Shown in pieces: positions 56,696-64,000 of a DNA stretch of 64,000 nt. The notes below the pieces were generated by a model. The model was not told the origin of the DNA, ran no database searches, and saw nothing but the letters and a program-made list of their open reading frames with translations. Origin of the DNA: Trifolium pratense (lineage: Eukaryota > Streptophyta > Magnoliopsida > Fabales > Fabaceae). Position numbers and translations under genes: made by a program. Numbering within the stretch: the stretch's first letter is position 1; each line of letters opens with the position of its first letter. The stretch covers positions 51,854,439 to 51,918,438 of the forward strand of contig NC_060062.1 of NCBI RefSeq assembly GCF_020283565.1, written 5' to 3'.

Positions 56696-57242
56696 GGGTT
56701 TGGAACCGAACCGAACCAATGCCCACACCTATCCCATAATTCTCGCGCGTCGTGGTTGTTTAAAATTTTACACTACTATTTAAGTAGTAGACGTTATAAA
56801 AATGAGAAATTATGAAAAATATTGAAAGTCTGTTACTTATGTAGCAGATCAATCGATGGTTAAGTCTACTACATCAGTCAAATGTCTACCAAGTGACCAA
56901 TTTCGATTAGCCACTTGTGCGGCCATGACATGGCATTGTCCACTTGGGAGCCAGCAAAATATATATATATATATATATGGGTTTGGAACCGAACCGAACC
57001 AATGCCCACACCTATCCCATAATTCTCGCGCGTCGTGGTTGTTTAAAATTTTACACTACTATTTAAGTAGTATAGACGTTATAAAAATGAGAAATTATGA
57101 AAAATATTGAAAGTCTGTTACTTATGTAGCAGATCAATCGATGGTTAAGTCTACTGCATCAGTCAAATGTCTACCAAGTGACCAATTTCGATTAGCCACT
57201 TGTGCGGCCATGACATGGCATTGTCCACTAGGGAGCCAGCAA

Positions 57243-57288
<46 letters not shown>
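56696..57288. repeat. Tandem duplication of about 285 bp with (TA)n ends
   Basis: 56696-56978 and 56979-57288 are nearly identical (both start GGGTTTGGAACCGAACCGAA and end CCAGCAAAATAT plus a TA run), with a GTAGAC/GTATAGAC indel. The TA run is much longer in copy 2. Confidence 0.9.
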
Positions 57289-57292
<4 letters not shown>

Positions 57293-58300
57293 GCGTTGTA
57301 TGGTTGGCCTCATTTTGCTAAAACATGTGGTCTTTTCTGATGTGGAACTACATGTTTCCACCATCCAGTATAAGCAAGATGTTCGGTACAATGCTTCAAC
57401 ATTGGATACCACATCCAGTAGGCCGGGCCTGTGTATGGTGAGATCTCGCGCCTAAGTTCTATATATGGAATCCACAATAAATGTTCGTTTGTGATAAGGA
57501 GCGTTGTCATGCATAATTATTAATGGATCTCGTGATCAAGTGTTGCTTGCTAATCAGATCTTCAAGTTAAGGAAACAAATCATTTTAATTGAAGATTATT
57601 CCTTGAAGGAACCATTAATCATGCTGTGCTATTGAAGCCTAATTGAAGACCCAGCCTGAGCTAATGAAGGTTTTTTAAAGAAGGCTGACTCCATTGTTCA
57701 AATCACCAAAAAACCAGATTTGAGTCTTACAAAGCGTGAGTTTAGGTTTTAGTATTGTGTCTATTGTGTTCTAAGTCTTGTGTTGATTTTCCACTAGACT
57801 AAGAACTGTGTGTTTGTGCATTGTAATATCTCTGGAGCTTCTAAGCAAGGAGATAGTGTGTGTATATCATTCCAAAGCTTTTAAGCACGGAAGTGGTGTA
57901 AGTGTTTTATGAAGTGTGTCTTCACATATTAAATCTAGTATTGTACGATCACAGTGGCTGTGGTCAAGAGGAGGTGAGCGGAGGTTCTCATACCTAGGTG
58001 TGTCTTAGGTAGGATATAGCACGGGTGGTGATTAGGTGAGAAGTCATAAACGGGAGGTTTATTGAGGGCTTCAAACTAATACTATCATAGTGGATTCACT
58101 CCTGGATTGGTATCCCCCAGAGTAGGCTTATGCTGAACTGGGTTAACAAATTACTGTGTTAATTTACTTTCAGTTTGTTTAGTTTATTATTCCTTGTGTA
58201 TGCGCGGTTGGATGTTGAATCATTGATTCACGCATTAAAAGTGTATTATAGTGGTGAAGCGTTGAGTACAACATCTTAATACTTGTGTGCCAGAATTTCA
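57289..58300 (+). repeat. Sirevirus-3 5' LTR
   Basis: 1012 bp, TGTTGGCG...CAGAATTTCA. A TATA-like CTATATATGG lies at 57459. The conserved LTR block is at 58101-58147 in sense orientation. It starts directly at the end of the (TA)n of the tandem duplication. Confidence 0.85.
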
Positions 58301-58302
58301 AT

Positions 58303-58314
58303 TGGCATCAGAGC
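58303..58314 (+). other. Sirevirus-3 primer binding site
   Basis: TGGCATCAGAGC, two bases after the LTR, identical to that of Sirevirus-2. Confidence 0.88.
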
Positions 58315-58368
58315 AGGCACCCTGCTCGAAACTCAGGGTGAGCTTCAGGGACGGAAATTTCTGGTGAG

Positions 58369-58626
58369 ATGGACAAGGAAGGAGGAACGGTTTCTAAACC
58401 ACCACTGCTAACTGGGCCTGAGAACTATGACTACTGGAAAGCTAAGATGATGGTGTTTCTTAAATCCATTGATAGCAGAACATGGAAAGCTGTAGAAAAT
58501 GGATGGGAACCCCCTATGGTCATTGATAAGGATGGGAAGGTAACAGGTGAAATCAAGCCTAATAAAGACTATTCCAAAGACGAGGATGACTTAGCTCTGG
58601 GAAATTCAAAAGCCTTGAATGCCATA
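58369..58626 (+). pseudogene. Sirevirus-3 gag, N-terminal part
   Basis: From ATG 58369: MDKEGGTVSKPPLLTGPENY, then DYWKAKMMVFLKSIDSRTWK, a good match to the gag start of Sirevirus-2. The frame runs without a stop to the CCATA target site, where the gag-only element inserted. It is the N-terminal segment of the structural gag protein and is cut after about 86 residues. Before the insertion it would have continued directly at 63667. Confidence 0.9.
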
Positions 58627-59382
58627 TGTAACGACCCGATTTTTAGTAAATCGATATTTTATATATTTGCATATATTTTGGGTTAGTGTTAAATATTTAT
58701 TTACGCGACCTATTATTATTTATCGCGAACATAAGTTTGTGAGCGAAACCTTTGTCGTGTTAGTGGGCTTAGGCTATTGGGCTTGGTTCATGAACCATAG
58801 GAAGTGGTATAAGTAGCAAGTCAAACTAAGGAATAGTTTCATAATTCACTTTTCATGAGAAGTTAGAAGTTAGCAAGAGAGAAAGCTAAGCTAGGGTTTT
58901 GGCTAGGAGAACAAGGAGAAGAACTCGAGCAAGGAGAAGAGTTAGAGACCAAGAATCATCGTTCAATCTAAGGTGAGAGTGGTTAAGCATAAGCTTGGGT
59001 GATCCAAGAGAGGGGAGGTGTCTAGCCTCCATTCCTGAACTCTCTCATCCAATTTCTTTGGGGTTTGGGTGAAGTTTTCTTTATCATAAACATGTCTTTT
59101 CATCTTAGTATGCTTAATGAACATCTAGGAGGGAATATGTATATGTTTGATGATGGTTTTGCATGTTTATGCAACTTTGCTTATTTTGCAAGAAATTGAC
59201 ATGATTTTGTATGTGTGATGTGTTTTGGTGTTTTTGATTGTTGATACATGTATATATGTATGGTATATACATGATTGATCACTTGTTATGCATTTATAAC
59301 ATGTCTAGATGTATTTTTGATGGATTTGAGTGTTAAACCGCCTTATTGAAACTCAAGAACAGATATTTTTCTGGTGTAGTTC

Positions 59383-59493
59383 GCTAAGCGACCAGGAGTT
59401 CGCTGTAGCGAACAGGTTCGCCAAAGCTCGCCATGAGCAGGTGACTTCCTGGTGAGGTTCGCCAAGTCTCGCTAAGGCTTCGCTTAGCGAAGG
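59383..59493 (+). repeat. Cluster of TTCGC/GCGAA palindromes
   Basis: GTTCGC-TAA-GCGACC, GTTCGCT-GT-AGCGAAC and CTTCGC-TTA-GCGAAG, with extra TTCGCC copies between. A GC-rich island in an AT-rich LTR; the same cluster is at about 62455-62565. Confidence 0.85.
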
Positions 59494-59642
59494 CCTCTGT
59501 GACAGCAATTTTTGCTGATGTTTGTAAGGTGTGTGTATCCATGTATTTGGTTTCGTTTTGGTTTGGAATTATTATATGTTTAATAATTGTGTTGTGTGAT
59601 GGCATTTATATAAAATGTCAAAGAAGTATATGTATGTTTGTA

Positions 59643-59871
59643 TATCGGATTGTCCGATAAAGAAGAATATCAGTTTGTCTGATAAAGAAGTTTAATGGAT
59701 TATGTTATCCATGTAGTGAGCAGTAGCTTCGTGCTAAGTGATTATCATATGTTTGGTAAATGCATGGCATTCATAAACTCATGCATTATTTAGGGATATC
59801 AGACTTGTCTGATAAAGAAGGATATTGGACTTGTCCAATAAAGAAGGATATCAATGGTAAGTTCCTTGATA
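59643..59871 (+). repeat. Stem-loop array followed by AAGAAG (gag-only element 5' LTR)
   Basis: Arms: TATCGGA/TCCGATA (59643-59659), TATCAG/CTGATA (59668-59684), TATCAGA/TCTGATA (59797-59814), TATTGGA/TCCAATA (59823-59840), TATCAA/TTGATA (59849-59871, longer loop). Loops are short and TTG/CTTG-like. Each right arm is followed directly by AAGAAG. ATGGAT/ATCCAT (59695-59712) is a related hairpin without AAGAAG. All arms are perfectly complementary. Confidence 0.93.
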
Positions 59872-60593
59872 AAGAAGATGGTACCACATGCATTAGTCGT
59901 GTCTAGGTTGGCATGACATTGAATGTTTGGCATTAGACGCATTTGAGTAAATGTGCAATTATGTGTTATGTGTTATGTGAGTTCTTTGTGTTGTCCGAAA
60001 CGACGCGAAACTATCTGGTTGTGTATTTGTGAGTATGTGTTATCTGGTTATTGCTTTTGAGGCATATGTGTGAGTTAGTAATACGTGATAGGTTGAATAT
60101 AGGTGTGTTTCTATATTCGTATGTATGTGATTATGTTTACTAACTCTCTACCTATTTGTTATGTGCTGGACCTTTGGGGGTTCAGGTATTCAGGTCGAGG
60201 TTTCGATCGAGCTTTAGCTGTAGATCGTTTTGGTGTGGAGCACTTTTGGTGAGGAGCTAGTGTAGGCTACCTTTGTATAGTTTTGTTAAGTTTAGTATTG
60301 GTTGTGATGTATATTAGTGCTCTGGTAATTGTAACATCGAGTCGGGGGATCGTTTGTATTCCGTCGTATATCGATGCGAACATCTTAACTTATGTTTTAT
60401 GTAGATGATTTATCTTTTGAACTACTTTGTTCATTGCTTTGAAAATCCTTTATGTTATGTTTTCCGCTGCGACGTTTCGTGTCGTGTGCACGATCGTTTT
60501 GAAAATGTTTTTCCGTAGCGCTCCGGCTACTTATCTTTAAAAAGTTTTTAAGATCACGTTTTTAAGGGTAGCTAGCTGAGGGTGTTACAATAG

Positions 60594-60605
60594 TGGTATC
60601 AGAGC
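60594..60605 (+). other. Gag-only element primer binding site
   Basis: TGGTATCAGAGC, the same as in the Tekay element, four bases after the LTR. Confidence 0.93.
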
Positions 60606-60711
60606 AGGTCGGTTCATGTGAGCCATTAGGATTTTCTTTCTCTTGTATGAAGCATGTGTTGGGTACACTGTTAATACATTCTAACGTCGAGTTGTGATTC
60701 GTTCAGGAATC

Positions 60712-61632
60712 ATGGCTGCTGCTAGGACCAACGCTCAGATTGCACAAGCTTTGACTGCTTTGACTACATTGGTGGTAAGGGATAATGACCCGGGAAGGGA
60801 TAGTGAGAAAAGATTGGAAAGGTTTATGTCGCATAAACCAACTCTGTTTACCGGAGGCTATAACCCGGAGGGAGCTATCAGGTGGTTAGATGAGGTTGAG
60901 ATCATCTTTGAAGCAATGAGTTGTTCTGAGGAGAACAAGACTACTTTGGGAACTTATGCCCTTAGAGAGGAGGCAATTGTTTGGTGGAGGAATGTGAGAC
61001 TCAGGATAGGAGTGGACGGTGTTGCCATCGTTTGGGAAACTTTCAGAAGGGAATTTTTAAGGAAGTACTTTCCGGCAGATGTGAAGAATAAGAAAGTGAT
61101 CGAGTTCATGGAGCTCAAGCAAGGAAATTTATCGGTCGCCGAGTATACGGCTAAGTTTGAAGCTTTGTGTGTGTTTAGTCCACACTACAACACGGTGGAA
61201 GCCGAAGAGGATAAGTGTGTCAAGTTCGAGAGTGGACTTCGTCCGGATATCAAGCTTTTAATTGGATTTTCTGAAATCAGGGATTTTCCGACCCTTATGA
61301 CCAAGGCAAGGATTTGTGATGAAGATAGCAAAGCCAAGACCAACTACTATAAGGTTCTGAATGATAGGAAAGGAAAAGGTTTGGATCGTGGTAAGCCGTA
61401 TGAGAACAAGGGTAATGGAAGTGGAAAGAAGAAGCAAGGAAGTGGAAGTTGTTACAAATGTGGAGAGCGGGGTCATATGTCATATGATTGCCCGAGGAAA
61501 AGCGACAAGTGTTTCAATTGTGGACAGTTTGGGCACAAGGCCGATGCTTGTCGGGTGAAAGTGTTTTGTTTCAATTGTGGCGAGGAAGGTCACAAGAGTC
61601 CGGTATGCAAGAAACCGAAGATGCCGCGTTGA
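60712..61632 (+). CDS. Chromovirus-type gag with three zinc knuckles
   Basis: 306 residues from ATG 60712 (the frame is open from 60694, but this ATG fits family starts). The capsid-like domain spans about residues 45-190 (RWLDEVEIIFEAMSCSEENK, FRREFLRKYFPADVKNKK, VAEYTAKFEAL). It is followed by a basic linker and three CCHC knuckles at about 247, 267 and 286 (CYKCGERGHMSYDC, CFNCGQFGHKADAC, CFNCGEEGHKSPVC), ending KKPKMPR and a stop. Gag forms the particle and binds the RNA. No protease or pol follows; the frame closes cleanly about 30 bases before the pre-PPT motif. The Tekay gag here has two knuckles. The clean C-terminus suggests a maintained gag gene rather than random truncation. Confidence 0.93.
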   Translation: MAAARTNAQIAQALTALTTLVVRDNDPGRDSEKRLERFMSHKPTLFTGGYNPEGAIRWLDEVEIIFEAMSCSEENKTTLGTYALREEAIVWWRNVRLRIGVDGVAIVWETFRREFLRKYFPADVKNKKVIEFMELKQGNLSVAEYTAKFEALCVFSPHYNTVEAEEDKCVKFESGLRPDIKLLIGFSEIRDFPTLMTKARICDEDSKAKTNYYKVLNDRKGKGLDRGKPYENKGNGSGKKKQGSGSCYKCGERGHMSYDCPRKSDKCFNCGQFGHKADACRVKVFCFNCGEEGHKSPVCKKPKMPR

Positions 61633-61661
61633 GGGTTCGTTCTCTGTTTTATCTCTTAGGT

Positions 61662-61698
61662 AATTTCGAGGGCGAAATTCTTTTAAGGGGGGTAGAGT
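61662..61698 (+). promoter_or_regulatory. Gag-only element pre-PPT motif and PPT
   Basis: TTTCGAGGGCGAAA then TTTTAAGGGGGGTAG, parallel to the Tekay element at 41910-41945. Confidence 0.85.
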
Positions 61699-63661
61699 TG
61701 TAACGACCCGATTTTTAGTAAATCGATATTTTATATATTTGCATATATTTTGGGTTAGTGTTAAATATTTATTTACGCGACCTATTATTATTTATCGCGA
61801 ACATAAGTTTGTGAGCGAAACCTTTGTCGTGTTAGTGGGCTTAGGCTATTGGGCTTGGTTCATGAACCATAGGAAGTGGTATAAGTAGCAAGTCAAACTA
61901 AGGAATAGTTTCATAATTCACTTTTCATGAGAAGTTAGAAGTTAGCAAGAGAGAAAGCTAAGCTAGGGTTTTGGCTAGGAGAACAAGGAGAAGAACTCGA
62001 GCAAGGAGAAGAGTTAGAGACCAAGAATCATCGTTCAATCTAAGGTGAGAGTGGTTAAGCATAAGCTTGGGTGATCCAAGAGAGGGGAGGTGTCTAGCCT
62101 CCATTCCTGAACTCTCTCATCCAATTTCTTTGGGGTTTGGGTGAAGTTTTCTTTATCATAAACATGTCTTTTCATCTTAGTATGCTTAATGAACATCTAG
62201 GAGGGAATATGTATATGTTTGATGATGGTTTTGCATGTTTATGCAACTTTGCTTATTTTGCAAGAAATTGACATGATTTTGTATGTGTGATGTGTTTTGG
62301 TGTTTTTGATTGTTGATACATGTATATATGTATGGTATATACATGATTGATCACTTGTTATGCATTTATAACATGTCTAGATGTATTTTTGATGGATTTG
62401 AGTGTTAAACCGCCTTATTGAAACTCAAGAACAGATATTTTTCTGGTGTAGTTCGCTAAGCGACCAGGAGTTCGCTGTAGCGAACAGGTTCGCCAAAGCT
62501 CGCCATGAGCAGGTGACTTCCTGGTGAGGTTCGCCAAGTCTCGCTAAGGCTTCGCTTAGCGAAGGCCTCTGTGACAGCAATTTTTGCTGATGTTTGTAAG
62601 GTGTGTGTATCCATGTATTTGGTTTCGTTTTGGTTTGGAATTATTATATGTTTAATAATTGTGTTGTGTGATGGCATTTATATAAAATGTCAAAGAAGTA
62701 TATGTATGTTTGTATATCGGATTGTCCGATAAAGAAGAATATCAGTTTGTCTGATAAAGAAGTTTAATGGATTATGTTATCCATGTAGTGAGCAGTAGCT
62801 TCGTGCTAAGTGATTATCATATGTTTGGTAAATGCATGGCATTCATAAACTCATGCATTATTTAGGGATATCAGACTTGTCTGATAAAGAAGGATATTGG
62901 ACTTGTCCAATAAAGAAGGATATCAATGGTAAGTTCCTTGATAAAGAAGATGGTACCACATGCATTAGTCGTGTCTAGGTTGGCATGACATTGAATGTTT
63001 GGCATTAGACGCATTTGAGTAAATGTGCAATTATGTGTTATGTGTTATGTGAGTTCTTTGTGTTGTCCGAAACGACGCGAAACTATCTGGTTGTGTATTT
63101 GTGAGTATGTGTTATCTGGTTATTGCTTTTGAGGCATGTGTGTGAGTTAGTAATACGTGATAGGTTGAATATAGGTGCGTTTCTATATTCGTATGTATGT
63201 GATTATGTTTACTAACTCTCTACCTATTTGTTATGTGCTGGACCTTTGGGGGTTCAGGTATTCAGGTCGAGGTTTCGATCGAGCTTTAGCTGTAGATCGT
63301 TTTGGTGTGGAGCACTTTTGGTGAGGAGCTAGTGTAGGCTACCTTTGTATAGTTTTGTTAAGTTTAGTATTGGTTGTGATGTATATTAGTGCTCTGGTAA
63401 TTGTAACATCGAGTCGGGGGATCGTTTGTATTCCGTCGTATATCGATGCGAACATCTTAACTTATGTTTTATGTAGATGATTTATCTTTTGAACTACTTT
63501 GTTCATTGCTTTGAAAATCCTTTATGTTATGTTTTCCGCTGCGACGTTTCGTGTCGTGTGCACGATCGTTTTGAAAATGTTTTTCCGTAGCGCTCCGGCT
63601 ACTTATCTTTAAAAAGTTTTTAAGATCACGTTTTTAAGGGTAGCTAGCTGAGGGTGTTACA
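61699..63661 (+). repeat. Gag-only element 3' LTR
   Basis: 1963 bp, offset 3072 from the 5' LTR; stem-loop array at 62715-62943. Confidence 0.95.
62715..62943 (+). repeat. Stem-loop array, gag-only element 3' LTR copy
   Basis: Same units as 59643-59871. Confidence 0.92.
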
Positions 63662-63666
63662 CCATA

Positions 63667-64000
63667 TTCAATGGGGTTGACATCAACATGTTCAGACTTG
63701 TTAAACGATGCACTGTAGCCAAACAGGCGTGGGAAATACTCAGGAAAGCACATGAAGGAACCAACAAGGTAAAGCTGTCCAAACTTCAGATGCTTCGCAC
63801 AAATTTTGAAAATCTGAGTATGAAGGAAGAAGAGACTATTCATGACTTTCACATGAATATTTTAGAATTTGCAAATTCATTTGATGCCTTGGGAGAACCC
63901 ATATCAGATGAAAAGCTGGTGAGCAAAATTCTCAGATCTCTACCTAAGAGGTTTGACATGAAAGTAACAGCAATAGAAGAATCTCAGGATCTGGCCAACA
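63667..64000 (+). pseudogene. Sirevirus-3 gag, continuation after the insertion
   Basis: Resumes the gag: FRLVKRCTVAKQAWEILRKA, EGTNKVKLSKLQML, then KLVSKILRSLPKRFDMKVTA, parallel to Sirevirus-2 gag. Open to the window edge, so gag was apparently intact before the insertion. Confidence 0.88.

Larger units (their letters stand above)
58627..60589 (+). repeat. Gag-only element 5' LTR
   Basis: 1963 bp. Contains a TTCGC/GCGAA-rich palindrome cluster (about 59383-59493) and the stem-loop array (59643-59871). Confidence 0.95.
58627..63661 (+). mobile_element. Gag-only (TR-GAG type) chromovirus derivative
   Basis: 5035 bp. LTRs 58627-60589 and 61699-63661, 1963 bp each (TGTAACGACCCG...GGTGTTACA). 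TSD CCATA at 58622-58626 and 63662-63666. Primer site TGGTATCAGAGC (60594-60605). The internal part is only 1109 bp and encodes gag alone, then a PPT. Two LTR differences by eye (near 60069/63141 and 60111/63183). A complete, recent, non-autonomous element; protease, RT and integrase must come from a partner. Confidence 0.95.
57289..64000 (+). mobile_element. Sirevirus-3, 5' part, running off the window
   Basis: The 5' LTR is followed by a primer site and gag. The gag is split by a gag-only chromovirus element (58627-63661) and resumes at 63667. The 3' half is outside the window, so completeness is unknown. Confidence 0.88.

Noticed and set aside
59384..59605. 73-residue minus-strand frame repeated at 62456-62677
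   Set aside because: Lies in the LTR of the gag-only element and covers the palindrome cluster; no family resemblance.

Overview
The window is plant nuclear DNA, almost certainly from a eudicot and probably a papilionoid legume of the clover/medick type. The basis is AT-rich intergenic sequence, long (TA)n tracts, plant L1-type LINEs, a Tekay-type Ty3 chromovirus, Sirevirus-type Ty1/copia elements with an envelope-like gene, TRIMs, Stowaway/Tourist/hAT miniature elements, and one CEP peptide-hormone gene. The legume assignment rests on family resemblance only. There is no prokaryotic content.

Layout. 1-3.9 kb: a TIR element cut by the window edge, a LINE tail, a chain of TRIM units on the minus strand and a Stowaway MITE. 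4.2-8.7 kb: a foldback element holding a second TIR element, then AT-rich degenerate repeats and a (TA)n tract. 8.8-13.9 kb: an L1-type LINE broken by internal inversion (twin priming) inside a 35-bp target-site duplication. 14.7-17.1 kb: a second, 5'-truncated LINE. 17.4-20.1 kb: the only host gene I can support, a CEP gene (minus, 19558-19815), with a retroinsertion consisting of little more than a poly-A tail just upstream. 20.5-30.3 kb: two palindromic foldback elements separated by (TA)n; the first is split by a complete but decayed Sirevirus (20667-29628). 32.1-55.5 kb: a five-level nest, Tourist-like MITE > Stowaway-like MITE > LINE-A > Sirevirus-2 > (hAT element + intact Tekay element). 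Most junctions are fixed by target-site duplications and the two Sirevirus-2 LTRs have the same length once insertions are removed. 56.7-57.3 kb: a tandem duplication. 57.3 kb to the end: a third Sirevirus on the plus strand, its gag split by a complete gag-only chromovirus derivative (TR-GAG type).

The Tekay element (34402-44778) has one uninterrupted 1475-residue gag-pol frame, two 2833-bp LTRs that differ at one position by eye, PBS, PPT and a 5-bp TSD, so it looks recently inserted and possibly competent. The gag-only element shares its PBS type and pre-PPT motif and could be served by such a partner.

The most unusual signal is not a gene. Four separate non-coding arrays in these LTR retrotransposons consist of short stem-loops whose loops are constant while both stem arms change together: in the Tekay LTR, in the gag-only element's LTR, a 26-nt-unit array in Sirevirus-1, and a stem-loop series with loop AAATAAA shared by Sirevirus-1 and -2. 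This pattern points to selection for, or a copying process that maintains, base pairing rather than sequence.
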